Notes: a model not told the origin generated them from the letters alone. DNA of 38,118 nt from Holophagaceae bacterium (GCA_025363715.1 JANYLR010000016.1:1-38118), one strand, 5' to 3'; positions 1 to 8,844 are shown, counted from the stretch's first letter. Program-made: numbers and translations.

Positions 1-221
1 GTCACGCCGCGTTCGAGCGTGATGGCCTCGTACTCGGTGCGTCCGGGCGACTTTCGCGTGCTGGAAGGATCGCCACCCTCGCGGTGCTTTACTACTTCGG
101 TGGTGCGCTTCAGTGCGCCCACTTTGCTGATGCCGGCAACATAGATGCCGTTCCATTTCACCTTGAACTTGAAGTTCTTGTAGGGGTCGAACCGTTGCGC
201 GTTGACACTGAACTGGGCCAT
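1..221 (-). CDS. Phage-type tail tube protein, partial (3' end off the left edge)
   Basis: The visible 73 residues begin MAQFSVNAQRFDPYKNFKF and continue with KVKWNGIYVAGISKVGALKR and then EGGDPSSTRKSPGRTEYEAI. This is the usual start of the T4 gp19-like tail tube family (conserved phage tail region protein) used by contractile tails and extracellular contractile injection systems, where the protein forms the inner tube inside the sheath. The ATG is at 221-219, and the gene lies only 8 nt after the sheath stop codon on the same strand, so the two are almost certainly one operon in the usual sheath-then-tube order. The C-terminal half lies outside the window. A sheath and tube alone do not separate a prophage, a tailocin and an eCIS; the baseplate and ATPase genes expected to the left would decide. 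Confidence 0.88.
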   Translation of the reverse strand, partial: MAQFSVNAQRFDPYKNFKFKVKWNGIYVAGISKVGALKRTTEVVKHREGGDPSSTRKSPGRTEYEAITLERGV

Positions 222-229
222 GGAAGCTC

Positions 230-1822
230 CTATACGACGATCTGGCCAGCGATCTGCTGGAGTTTGATCACCACGAATTCCGCGGGCTTCAGAGGCGCGA
301 AGCCGACGATGATATTCACGATTCCCAGATCGATGTCGTTCTGGGTGGTGCTCTCCTTGTCGCACTTCACGAAGTAGGCGTCCCGTGGGGACTGGCCCTG
401 GAAGGCGCCCTGGCGGAAGAGGTTGTGCATGAAGCTGCCGACGTTGAGCCGGATCTGGGCCCACAACGGTTCGTCGTTGGGTTCGAAGACGACCCACTTG
501 GTGCCGCGGTAGAGGCTTTCCTCGATGTAGAGGGCCAGCCGGCGTACAGGGATGTACTTGTACTCGTCCGCCAACTGGTCATCGCCTCGGAGGGTGCGGG
601 CGCCCCAGACCACCCGGCCCGCGGCCGGGAAGGAACGCAGGCAGTTGATCCCCAGGTGGTTCAGCATGCCATTTTCATCGTCAGTGAGGTTGACCGACAG
701 GCCCTGGATGCCCGATAGTCCCGCATCCAGTCCTGCAGGTGCCTTCCATACGCCGCGCTGGGCGTCCGTGGCGGACATGATGCCCGCGATGATGCCGCAG
801 GGAACGAAGGTATCGATCTGGCCATCACGCTTGGGATCCGATTCCTTCACCCTCGGGAAGTAGAGGGCCGCGTTACGCATGGGAAGGCCCGCGAAATTCA
901 TGGCCGCCAGCCTGCCGTTGCTCACGATATCGTCGGCTCCGGACCAGCCCGCGGGCGCGTCCACGATGAGCATGGCCCGGCGCTTCTGACAGTAAGCCAA
1001 CGCCTCTGAAAGGACATCCGTGGGCGTGTCGATTTCTCGTTTATCCGGGGGAATGCAAAGGAGGTTGAAGAGGTCCACGTTCTCCAGGGCATAGAGGCCG
1101 GTCTTGGAGACCAGGTTCCCGGTGAAATCCGCAGAGGCGAGGGCCGCGCCATCGGTGGCCTTGTCGGGGTCTGCCACCTTGATGGAAGCGGTAAGGCTGT
1201 TCCAGATGGTCTCGTTGGTTCCCGGCGCGGGCTGGTTGGTGGGAACGGTGGTCAGCAACGATCCCGTGACATTCACGAGGCTGGAGCTGGCGGTGAGCAC
1301 CCGGTCCACGCGACGAGGGCTCTCCTTCACCGTGAGGTTGAGAAAAGTCTCCACCCTGCCAGTGGCACCATCGTAGATGGACAGATTGAAGAGATCAGCC
1401 TTCGTGTAGGCGGGGTTGTAGTTCTTGGCGATCTCGTCCGTGAGCTTGTCGTAGTCCACCCGGCCCCGCAGAAGGTTGCCCCAGCTGCCTTCGGCGGCGG
1501 CGATCAGGTTCAGGCCGCCCGGCATCTTGACCGTGGCCTTGGCAATGCCGCCATCCGACTTGTAGAGCCGCACGACGATGGCCTGGGAGCCTCCGTTCTG
1601 GAAGAAATCCCGGACGGTGTAGCTCATGGGATAGGCCGGATCGAGCCCGCCGAAGGTGGATTCGAAATCGCCGTAGTTGTTGAGCGTCTTGGGCGCGTTG
1701 ATCGGGCCCCTCAGAGCGCGGCCCAGGAAGGCCGTGATGGAGGTGGCCACCCCGGTGATGGTGCGGACACCACTGGGGATTTCCTCGATGTAGACACCGG
1801 GGTAGGTCAGGGTTGCTGGCAT
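230..1822 (-). CDS. Contractile tail sheath protein
   Basis: This 530-residue protein starts MPATLTYPGVYIEEIPSGVR, the hallmark N-terminus of the tail sheath family, followed by TGVATSITAFLGRALRGP. The C-terminal part (about residues 370-530) carries the conserved sheath region, with GINCLRSFPAAGRVVWGART and later VNIIVGFAPLKPAEFVVIK. The protein would form the contractile outer cylinder around the tube encoded next. The length is normal for a sheath. The start is supported by an AAGGAG Shine-Dalgarno a few bases upstream of the ATG. It is the first gene of a leftward operon: no tail gene lies between it and the symporter gene to the right, and a strong hairpin sits 30-60 nt upstream. The N-terminal wording resembles eCIS/Afp-type sheaths more than T4 gp18 to my eye, which is inference. 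Confidence 0.92.
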   Translation of the reverse strand: MPATLTYPGVYIEEIPSGVRTITGVATSITAFLGRALRGPINAPKTLNNYGDFESTFGGLDPAYPMSYTVRDFFQNGGSQAIVVRLYKSDGGIAKATVKMPGGLNLIAAAEGSWGNLLRGRVDYDKLTDEIAKNYNPAYTKADLFNLSIYDGATGRVETFLNLTVKESPRRVDRVLTASSSLVNVTGSLLTTVPTNQPAPGTNETIWNSLTASIKVADPDKATDGAALASADFTGNLVSKTGLYALENVDLFNLLCIPPDKREIDTPTDVLSEALAYCQKRRAMLIVDAPAGWSGADDIVSNGRLAAMNFAGLPMRNAALYFPRVKESDPKRDGQIDTFVPCGIIAGIMSATDAQRGVWKAPAGLDAGLSGIQGLSVNLTDDENGMLNHLGINCLRSFPAAGRVVWGARTLRGDDQLADEYKYIPVRRLALYIEESLYRGTKWVVFEPNDEPLWAQIRLNVGSFMHNLFRQGAFQGQSPRDAYFVKCDKESTTQNDIDLGIVNIIVGFAPLKPAEFVVIKLQQIAGQIVV

Positions 1823-2229
1823 GAAGCGTCTCCTTCAAAAAGAGCGAGGAAGGAAATCACGGGAGGGTTTTCGTGATTTCCCGTGTGGCAGATCCCGTCG
1901 GTCGAGTAGGCGGTTCTCCTTTTGGCGTCACCCCACACCTCGACCCGGTGCCCAGTGGCGGTGGGGCAGGAATCATCCAAGGGTTCTACTGGTGGATTAT
2001 GAAAAAACAGGCGAATAGTCGATACCCAGTCCCTATGAGCATCCGCTGTGCCAATCCATTTGTTTCCATAAACGCTGTGAATTATTCAATTAAACGTTGG
2101 GCCTGTTTCGAGGCCTGGGTTCAAAAGAACCCGTCCACTCCAATGAATGGTCTGCGTGACGCATTCAAGTCATAGAAAAAAAACGTTTAAACAAGCATGG
2201 GTCCATTTTGGCCCAGCCCTGGTCCCAGG
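1823..2229. other. Intergenic region between the tail operon and the symporter operon
   Basis: I see no gene in these 407 bases. The stretch 1995-2200 is clearly more AT-rich than its surroundings and must hold the leftward promoter of the tail operon, but I cannot pick convincing -35/-10 boxes. A small hairpin, GGGTTC-AAAA-GAACCC, lies at 2117-2132. Eight A residues at 2176-2183 read as a T8 run on the minus strand about 50 nt past the symporter stop; with weak stems around 2190-2225 this may be the symporter operon's terminator (low confidence). Confidence 0.5.
1852..1881. promoter_or_regulatory. Perfect 10-bp inverted repeat upstream of the tail operon
   Basis: GGAAATCACG at 1852-1861 is exactly inverted as CGTGATTTCC at 1872-1881, with a 10-nt spacer. 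It lies 30-60 nt upstream of the sheath ATG, in what should be the leader or promoter-proximal region of the leftward tail operon. It has no U tract on the sheath strand, so it looks more like an operator or a leader hairpin than a terminator. The role is inferred; the symmetry is directly visible. Confidence 0.5.
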
Positions 2230-3933
2230 CTATGCAGGGGAAACGTCGGCGGATCCAGAGGATGGGAACAAGCTGAAGGCCCAGGCCAGGCCCACCACGG
2301 CCACGCAGCCGATGACGTTGTACCAAAGGAACGAGATGGATGTGAATTTGAAGCAGAGCAGCACGCCGACCTCGGCCACCAGGGCCGCGTAGAAGGCAGC
2401 TCCGCCTCGAACCCGCTTGACGTAGAAGGCCGTGATGAAGATGCCGAGGATGGTGCCGTAGAAGAGTGATCCGAGGATGTTCACGGCCTCGATGAGCGAA
2501 CCCAGGCGGGCGGCGTATTCGGCGAAGGCCATGGCGAAGCAGCCCCAGGTGAAGGTGGCGATGCGGCCCACCCAGACTTCGCGCTGGCCCCGGCTGCCGC
2601 CGATGAGGCGCCGCCAGAGATCCACCACGGTGGTGGCCCCCAGGGCGCTGATTTCGCCAGACATGGAGGACATGGAGCCCGAGAACACGGCGGCGATGAC
2701 GAGACCCACGAGGCCCACCGGAAGGCTGCTCAGCACGTAGGCCAGGAAGATGTAGTTCGTATCGCTGGGGTTGGTGCCGGGGTTGGCCTTTTCGATGAGG
2801 GCGACGCCCTCACGCCGGATCGTTTCGCTCTCGGCGTGAGATTGCAATAGCTGGTGCTTGGTCGCGGCGATCGATGCGCCATCCCCACTGTGCCGGGCGC
2901 TGACGTAGGCCTCGGCCCGCTGGCTCTGCACGCTCCGGGCCTGGGCGAACTTCGCCTCGATGGCGCGGTAGGCCGTGGCGTCAGGCCCCGCCAGCACCTG
3001 CTTGACGGGGCCCGGATTGAAGAAGAGGGGCGGCGTGTGGAACTGGTAGAAGACGAAGACCAGGGCCCCCAGCAGCAGAATGAGGAACTGCATGGGCACC
3101 TTGATCATGCCGTTCAGCAGCAGGCCCAGGCGGCTCTGCGTGAGGTCGCTGCCCGCGAGGTAGCGCTGCACCTGGGACTGGTCCGTGCCGAAGTAGGACA
3201 GCATGAGGAAGAAGCCGCCAATGAGCCCAGACCACAGGTTGTAGCGGTTGTTGGGATCGAAGTGCGTATCAATGACATTGAGGCGTCCCAGTCCCCCGGC
3301 CACATGCAACGCGTCGCCCAGGCTCACGTGGGCCGGCAAACGGTAGGCGGTCATCACGCCGGCCAGGAGCATGCCGCCGGCGATGATCACCATCTGAGAA
3401 CTGTGGGCCCAGGCCACGGCCTTGGTGCCGCCAGTCACCGTGTAGAGCATGACCAGCGTGCCCACCAGCAGGATGTTGACGTGGATGCTCCAGCCCAGCA
3501 GCACTGAGAGGACCAGGGCCGGGGCAAAAATAGTGAGGCCCACGGCGAGGCCCCGCTGGATGAGGAAGAGGATCGCGGCGAGCAGCCGGGTCTTCAGATC
3601 GAAGCGGGCCTCCAGCAGCTCGTAAGCCGTGGAGACCTTCAGCCGGTGGTAGAGGGGAATGAGCGTGACCGAAAGCACCACGGCGGCGATGGGCAGGCCC
3701 AGGTAGAACTGCACGAAGCGCATGCCGTCCACGTAGGCCTGGCCCGGGGTGGAGAGAAAGGTGATGGCGCTGGTCTGGGTGGCGATGATCGAAAGGCCGA
3801 TGAGCCACCAGCGGTGGTCCCGTCCGCCGCCGATGTAGCCTTCGCCGGTGGTGGCGCCGCGCCCTTTGTAGAGCCCCCACAGGACCACGAAGAGCAGGGC
3901 GCCTCCCAGGACGAACCAGTCCGGGCGGCTCAC
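2230..3933 (-). CDS. Sodium/solute symporter (SSS family)
   Basis: This 567-residue polytopic membrane protein begins VSRPDWFVLGGALLFVVLWG. The early segments have the SSS look: GGGRDHRWWLIGLSIIATQ, then TSAITFLSTPGQAYVDGM, consistent with Na+-coupled uptake through the inner membrane. Between two late membrane spans (about residues 300-400) there is a long charged, helix-prone insertion containing AKFAQARSVQSQRAEAYVSA, which many SSS members lack. The GTG start at 3933-3931 overlaps the stop of the upstream small gene by 4 nt (GTGA). In-frame codons further upstream lie inside the preceding genes and were rejected. It is the third gene of a coupled trio with a PIG-L deacetylase, so the substrate is plausibly a sugar, amino-sugar or deacetylated product, but the sequence does not show which. 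Confidence 0.85.
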   Translation of the reverse strand: MSRPDWFVLGGALLFVVLWGLYKGRGATTGEGYIGGGRDHRWWLIGLSIIATQTSAITFLSTPGQAYVDGMRFVQFYLGLPIAAVVLSVTLIPLYHRLKVSTAYELLEARFDLKTRLLAAILFLIQRGLAVGLTIFAPALVLSVLLGWSIHVNILLVGTLVMLYTVTGGTKAVAWAHSSQMVIIAGGMLLAGVMTAYRLPAHVSLGDALHVAGGLGRLNVIDTHFDPNNRYNLWSGLIGGFFLMLSYFGTDQSQVQRYLAGSDLTQSRLGLLLNGMIKVPMQFLILLLGALVFVFYQFHTPPLFFNPGPVKQVLAGPDATAYRAIEAKFAQARSVQSQRAEAYVSARHSGDGASIAATKHQLLQSHAESETIRREGVALIEKANPGTNPSDTNYIFLAYVLSSLPVGLVGLVIAAVFSGSMSSMSGEISALGATTVVDLWRRLIGGSRGQREVWVGRIATFTWGCFAMAFAEYAARLGSLIEAVNILGSLFYGTILGIFITAFYVKRVRGGAAFYAALVAEVGVLLCFKFTSISFLWYNVIGCVAVVGLAWAFSLFPSSGSADVSPA

Positions 3934-4058
3934 GAATAGACCCAGGAGAAGAGCCGGAAGAGCAGGATGCAAAGCAGCAGCTCGCCCAGCACCACGGCAT
4001 AGATCCGCTTCCAGGATCCGAGCTGGGGCGGGGCCTCCTCCTTGATGGGTTCGTTCAT
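3930..4058 (-). CDS. 42-residue single-span membrane peptide, coupled to the symporter
   Basis: The sequence is a short polar N-terminus, MNEPIKEEAPPQLGSWKR, followed by one hydrophobic helix (AVVLGELLLCILLFRLFSW). Its ATG overlaps the stop of the deacetylase gene (ATGA), and its stop overlaps the GTG of the symporter (GTGA), so it is translated between them and very unlikely to be a chance frame. Very small membrane subunits encoded next to SSS transporters are known in other families (YjcH/DUF485, DUF4212), where they accompany a larger permease. By analogy it may be a small subunit or chaperone of the symporter; that role is inferred. I do not recognise a named family. Confidence 0.72.
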   Translation of the reverse strand: MNEPIKEEAPPQLGSWKRIYAVVLGELLLCILLFRLFSWVYS

Positions 4059-6568
4059 GGGGCGTGCCCCAGGGCCAGGAGGTTGGCGAAGAGGCGCGTG
4101 GCGCCGGGCACGCCGTCCGGCAGCTGGCGGAAGAAGGCGAGGCCCGTGTACACATAGCGGCCCTTGCCATGTTCCGCCACGATCAGGGCGCCCTGGTCCT
4201 CGGGTTCGCCGGGATCCGCCATGCCCAGCAGTGGGGTGTAGCGGGCGTCCCAGCCCTCGGCATGGTAGAGGCTCCGCTCCTGCACCCAGCCTTCGAAATC
4301 CTTCGCCGTGAGCTCGTTGGGCCAATGGAACACTTGATGCTCCGGCAGGAGGAAGCGGACCGGCGCGGTCTCGTCGGAGACGCGCTTGCGGCCCACCTGG
4401 AAGGGGAAGGGGCCGATGGCCTCGGTGACCATGGCGGCGTTGATGCCGGGGAAGCTGGTGTTCACCGTGTAGAGCACCACCTCGGTGCCGCCCCCCGCCA
4501 CGTAAGCGTGCAGACGCTCCTTCAGCGTCCGCAGGGCGGGACGGGTGTTGAAGGCGCGGATGCCCAGCACGATGGCATCAAATCGGGCCAGATCTTCCCG
4601 GGCCAGGAACTCGTCGGACAGAAGCTCCACCTCGTAGCCGATGCGGCGCAGGGCCTGAGGGACATCGTCCCCGGCGCCCATCACGTAGCCGATGCGGTGG
4701 CCGTTGTGCTTCAAGTCGAAGCGCTCCAGGCGAGCCTTCGCCTCCGGCAGGAGGGTCTGCAAGGGGATGTGGGGGTGATCCAGCCTCACCAGGCTACGGG
4801 CGGGGGCGAAGCCCGCGCCAGAATCCACCTCGGCCACCAATTCTCCTGCGGCCGTCCCTGAGGGCGGCGTGACGCGGAAGGCCAGCTCCTGCTCTTCACC
4901 GGCACGGGCCAGCTGGAAGGGCTGTTCGGCGGGGTCCACCTGCCAGGCCGCAGGCACCCGAAGACGCACCCGGCCGGTGGTGGCGGCTCCGGCGATCACC
5001 ATCAGGCGCAGTTCCTTCGGCTTTGGCCCATCGAACACCAGCACGCCTTCCGCGAGGTTCACCAGGGCGGGCGGCAGCACGGCCAGGGGCTGGTACCGCT
5101 CACCCAGGACCGGATCCCGATGGCGGAACTGTACGGGCACCACCACCTCGAAGCGGCCCTCGGGCTGGGACAGCTGGACCCGCAGTCGGAAGGGCGCGGG
5201 GGATTCGGGCAGGCCCGCCCAGACCGCCGAGCCCGGCCCCCCCAGCCAGTGCGGCTGCCCAAGGGGTGTGTCGGCAGGCACAGTGAAGGTGAAGGTGGCT
5301 TTCGTGGGAAGGTTTTCAGCCAGCGCCGTGCCAGCCTTGCGAACTTCCAGGGGCCGGGCGCCGGTGGGCGGCACGGCTTCGACGCTGAGGGAATCCACCA
5401 CGAGCGGACTGCCTCCGCGTCCCAGCACGGCTACATTGACGGTGAGCGGAAAGCCGGGTGCGACGCTCTGCCGGTTCGCGATGGCTTCCACCCAGAGTCC
5501 CGCGCAGGCTCGGATCAGGCCTTCCAGTTCGGCCGTCCTGGCCTGCACCAGGGGCTCGGCCCGGGTCTCGGCAGGGAGGGCGCGGAGGGCGCCCAGGGCG
5601 CGGTGGAGCACGGGCAGGATCGCGGCGGGATGATCCGGTTGGAAGACCCGGCGAGCCTCCCTGACCAGGGCAGCCACATCGCCGGTGCCGGGAAAGCGTG
5701 ACCAGGTGAGGTCGATGCCGTCAAAGAGATCGATCTTCGCCGGGGTGCCAGCCAGCAGCTCGAAACTCTCCTCCCGCTGGCCGCGCTGGGCCAGTACGCC
5801 GAAACCCTGGCTGCGATGCTGGCTGCGGCTTTCGGCGGCGAGCTCGCTGTAGGCCCGGCCCAGCAGGGGATCATAGGCGCCCACATCCAGCTTGACGCTG
5901 CCGGCCGGTGGCTTGGGGGCATCGTCGGTAAAGCGGTAGTGGTTCCACAGCAGCCGGGTGGCCTGCCAGGGGCGCAGACCGGCCTTGATCTGCTCGGGGA
6001 AGCGGGTGGGAATCGCGGCGGCCTGGAAGGCCTCGATGGCGAGCAGGGCCGAGGCGGTGTGGTGGCCGTGGCCCCCTCTTTCATCCGGGGGGAAACGGGT
6101 CAAGATGACATCAGGCCGGAAGCTGCGGATGGTGTGCACCACCTCTCCGAGGACCTTTTCGTGATTCCAGATCCGCAAGGATTCCTCCGCGGTCTTGGAG
6201 TAGCCGAAATCCACTGCGGAGGTGAAGAACTGTTCCGCGCCATCGATGCTCCGCGCGGTCAGCAGCTCCTGGGTCCGGATGACCGCGAGGGCATCCCCCA
6301 GTTCGTGGCCGATGAGGTTCTGGCCCCCACCACCGCGGTTGATGGCGAGGTAGGCCGTGCGGAGATTGCGGCCCTTGGAGAGGGTGGCGAGCACAGCAGT
6401 GTTTTCGTCATCGGGATGGGCGGCGAGGTAGAGCACGCTGCCCAGGGTCTGCAGGCGGTCGAGCTGTTTCTGCAGGTCCGCCGCGTCTCTCACGGGAACC
6501 TGGGCCTGGAGCCACGGCAGGACCGTGGCCGCCAGTGCGAGGGTGGCGATGCGGCGGAGGTGCGGCAT
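4055..6568 (-). CDS. Exported PIG-L family deacetylase with C-terminal amidotransferase-like domain
   Basis: This 837-residue protein starts with a Sec signal peptide (MPHLRRIATLALAATVLPWLQ). The zinc-binding PIG-L motif AHPDDEN follows at residues 50-56 and the second histidine cluster GGHGHH at 165-170; this fold removes N-acetyl groups from sugars such as GlcNAc derivatives. The middle is beta-rich, and from about residue 620 a Rossmann-like domain (GAGDDVPQALRRIGYEVELL, then LARFDAIVLGIRAFN) resembles the class I glutamine-amidotransferase/ThuA fold. The ATG at 6568 was chosen because it gives the signal peptide; there is no good Shine-Dalgarno, and the frame stays open upstream to about 6766. 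The protein is probably periplasmic or surface-exposed and works with the coupled membrane peptide and symporter, for example by releasing a product that is then imported. That coupling is inference. Confidence 0.82.
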   Translation of the reverse strand: MPHLRRIATLALAATVLPWLQAQVPVRDAADLQKQLDRLQTLGSVLYLAAHPDDENTAVLATLSKGRNLRTAYLAINRGGGGQNLIGHELGDALAVIRTQELLTARSIDGAEQFFTSAVDFGYSKTAEESLRIWNHEKVLGEVVHTIRSFRPDVILTRFPPDERGGHGHHTASALLAIEAFQAAAIPTRFPEQIKAGLRPWQATRLLWNHYRFTDDAPKPPAGSVKLDVGAYDPLLGRAYSELAAESRSQHRSQGFGVLAQRGQREESFELLAGTPAKIDLFDGIDLTWSRFPGTGDVAALVREARRVFQPDHPAAILPVLHRALGALRALPAETRAEPLVQARTAELEGLIRACAGLWVEAIANRQSVAPGFPLTVNVAVLGRGGSPLVVDSLSVEAVPPTGARPLEVRKAGTALAENLPTKATFTFTVPADTPLGQPHWLGGPGSAVWAGLPESPAPFRLRVQLSQPEGRFEVVVPVQFRHRDPVLGERYQPLAVLPPALVNLAEGVLVFDGPKPKELRLMVIAGAATTGRVRLRVPAAWQVDPAEQPFQLARAGEEQELAFRVTPPSGTAAGELVAEVDSGAGFAPARSLVRLDHPHIPLQTLLPEAKARLERFDLKHNGHRIGYVMGAGDDVPQALRRIGYEVELLSDEFLAREDLARFDAIVLGIRAFNTRPALRTLKERLHAYVAGGGTEVVLYTVNTSFPGINAAMVTEAIGPFPFQVGRKRVSDETAPVRFLLPEHQVFHWPNELTAKDFEGWVQERSLYHAEGWDARYTPLLGMADPGEPEDQGALIVAEHGKGRYVYTGLAFFRQLPDGVPGATRLFANLLALGHAP

Positions 6569-7018
6569 GTTTAGGGCTTGCGACTGGCCGGGGAGATCAT
6601 CCCGTTCATGCGGGGGTACACGACCATCTGAAGGAGGCTCCTCGGAATGGAGGGCCAGCATAGCCCCGCCGGGGTCGCCAGGGAAAGGCCGGTGTGGTGA
6701 ACCGTGCCAAGGCTGGGGTGGGCGTCGGCCCGGAGACCCAAACTGCGACCCGCCAATTGCTTGCAACGTAGGCCCAGCCTCACCCTGCCGAAGTTACCAA
6801 GAAAATATGGCCTCGGGATGATTGCTGATGATGGGATCAAGATCGGCGCGGGGAATTCGAAACTGTATTCGGCAAAAAATCGACTTAATGAATCAATGAC
6901 ATCGTTACAATCAGCGTCGCAATCACCGGACTCCACTGAGGGAAACCCAATTGAACGGACGACCACCTGTCCGGCCACACGCCTGACGCACCTCCAAGAC
7001 TTGCCGAGGGAGAGATCC
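6569..7018. other. Divergent intergenic region between the deacetylase operon and the hydrolase gene
   Basis: No gene is seen in these 450 bases. The right half (about 6790-6920) is AT-rich for this genome and probably holds the promoter of the rightward hydrolase gene. TACAAT at 6906-6911 is a fair -10 box, but no good -35 box stands at the right distance. A strong Shine-Dalgarno (GAGGGAG) immediately precedes the hydrolase ATG. The left half is GC-rich and should carry the leftward deacetylase promoter, which I cannot localise. Confidence 0.4.
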
Positions 7019-8617
7019 ATGGCCAATCCGAACGCCCCCTTCTTCCCCATCATCTACGTGCGCGGCTACGCGATGACGCATGGAGAGATCGACGACACCA
7101 CCGCCGATCCCTTCTGCGGTTTCAACCTCGGTTCCACGGTCTACCGCGCCGTCCCCGATATCAAGAGCCCGCCCCGGAAATACATCTTCGAATCGCCGGT
7201 GTTGCGGCTGGGCTCGGATTTCGATTACGAGGACGTCTACGAGGATGGCTACGACATCCTGGATCCCGAGTGGAGCGCGAACCCGGATAACAAACTGAGC
7301 AGCCGGTCCATCATCATCTACCGCTACTACGACGAGGCTTCCAGCCTTCTGGGTTCGGGGAAGACGCCCTCCATCAAGACCTTTTCGGGGGGCCTGGGGG
7401 ACCTCATCCTCAAGGTGCGCGAGCTGGTCTGCGCCAATCCCAAGAACGGCGTGAGCCCTGATGACTTCCGCTGCTATCTGGTGGCCCACTCCATGGGTGG
7501 GCTGGTCTGCCGCGGCCTGTTGCAGAACTCTGCCAACGATCCGCAGGAGACCCGCCGCTTCGTGGATAAGTTCTTCACCTACGCCACGCCCCATGACGGG
7601 ATCGAGATGGCCGGAGTGAACGTCCCCTCCTGGCTCGGGCAATGGGACATGAACAACTTCAACCGGGACCAGATGGCCGACTATCTGGACCTGAAGCCCT
7701 CCTTCCAGAAGACCGGTCACGTCTACTGGCTTCCCGAGGGGCGCTTCCCCTCCAGCCGCGTGTTCTGCATGGTGGGCACGAACCGGGCCGACTATGCCGT
7801 CGCCCTCGGCATGTCCCGAACCTTTGCCGGCCACGGCAGCGATGGGCTCGTGCGCATCGAGAACGCCACCCTGAGGGGGCTCCGGCCGGATGGCACGCCG
7901 GGCGAACCCTGCGCCAAGGCCTTCGCCTACCGCTCTCATTCCGGATTCTTCGGGATCGTCAACAGCGAGGAGGCCTACCAGAACCTCACCCGGTTCCTTT
8001 TTGGGGACGTTCGGGTGGATATCTGGGTGGATGTGGAAGAGATCCGGCTGCCCAAGGAAGTGCAACAGGCCGCCGATGCCGGGACCTCCGTCAACGCGCT
8101 CTACCAGTTCGAGGTCATGGCCTCGCCCCGGGGCAAGCCCTGGTACCTGACCCGGCGCACCGCCGAAGAAGATTCGGTCGCCTGCATGAGCCACGTCGAC
8201 TGGACTGAAGATCCCCAGAAGAACGGCCGTCAGTACGTTTCCACTGTATTTCTCGCCAATCGGGCTCGGGTCAATCCGCGTCGGCGCTCCCTGTCCTATG
8301 CCATGACCCTCGGTGTGCGGGTGCCGGACTATGAGGTCGATCGCAAGCTGTGGTTCGACAAGCACTACGAGGGAGGCTACCTCTTCCGGGATGCCATCGT
8401 GCTTGAGCTGGTCCCACCCCGGTCGGAGCAGGAACCCTGGAAAATCAGCTATGCCTGGCAATCCAAGAACACCGGTGGCGCGGACCAGGTGGTCGAGGCG
8501 GTCCCTCTCGGCGAGGGGAAGATCGAAGTGCTCGTCCCCTTCGTCAGCCCCAGCACGCCCGGCATCCGTGGCAACCTGCGGTTCGTGGTGCAGGCGTGGA
8601 ACGAGGATGCTAAGTAG
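7019..8617 (+). CDS. Alpha/beta-hydrolase, lipase/esterase-like
   Basis: This 532-residue protein starts at the ATG behind GAGGGAG; the frame is open further upstream but without a comparable site. The N-terminus FFPIIYVRGYAMTHGEID looks like the first strand and oxyanion region of a lipase. VAHSMGG at 155-161 is the nucleophile elbow (Ser158). GHGSDGLVRIENA supplies a likely Asp275, and YRSHSGFFGIVNS a likely His307, giving a full triad in the right order. The C-terminal 200 residues (about 330-532) are beta-rich and of unknown type. No signal peptide or membrane span is visible, so the enzyme is cytosolic unless loaded into another export route. It stands alone, transcribed rightward, with no obvious operon partner. 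The substrate is unknown; a lipid or ester substrate is the family expectation. Confidence 0.78.
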   Translation: MANPNAPFFPIIYVRGYAMTHGEIDDTTADPFCGFNLGSTVYRAVPDIKSPPRKYIFESPVLRLGSDFDYEDVYEDGYDILDPEWSANPDNKLSSRSIIIYRYYDEASSLLGSGKTPSIKTFSGGLGDLILKVRELVCANPKNGVSPDDFRCYLVAHSMGGLVCRGLLQNSANDPQETRRFVDKFFTYATPHDGIEMAGVNVPSWLGQWDMNNFNRDQMADYLDLKPSFQKTGHVYWLPEGRFPSSRVFCMVGTNRADYAVALGMSRTFAGHGSDGLVRIENATLRGLRPDGTPGEPCAKAFAYRSHSGFFGIVNSEEAYQNLTRFLFGDVRVDIWVDVEEIRLPKEVQQAADAGTSVNALYQFEVMASPRGKPWYLTRRTAEEDSVACMSHVDWTEDPQKNGRQYVSTVFLANRARVNPRRRSLSYAMTLGVRVPDYEVDRKLWFDKHYEGGYLFRDAIVLELVPPRSEQEPWKISYAWQSKNTGGADQVVEAVPLGEGKIEVLVPFVSPSTPGIRGNLRFVVQAWNEDAK

Positions 8618-8844
8618 CTAAGAAGGCCCCCGATCCCAGGCCTTGTCCACAATCCCTCGCCCCCACTGGAGTCCTTTCAGGCGACCCAGAGAGTGCTTAA
8701 AAGCACATTCTCCTGCCATTCATTGCTGGGGCGGGCCCGCTCCGAGTAATCTTGCCCCAGTTCATCCAAATCCATGACGGTATGCACCTATTCCCCTATG
8801 GGGCGGATGGGCGTGACGTCCAACCCAAAAGGAAGGAGCCTGCC
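8618..8844. promoter_or_regulatory. Leader/promoter region of the yjcH-actP operon with inverted repeats
   Basis: Two symmetries stand out in this 227-nt region: GTGCTT-AA-AAGCAC at 8693-8706, and CTGGGGC (8726-8732) matched by GCCCCAG (8754-8760) across a 21-nt spacer. Acetate permease genes are commonly regulated by carbon source, so these could be operator or leader structures. No -35/-10 pair is convincing. Function is inferred. Confidence 0.3.

Noticed and set aside
6923..8461. Long leftward open frame (512 codons) opposite the hydrolase gene
   Set aside because: Low-complexity Gly/His/Val/Asp-rich translation typical of the antisense of a GC-rich gene; the plus strand has the triad and a ribosome binding site.
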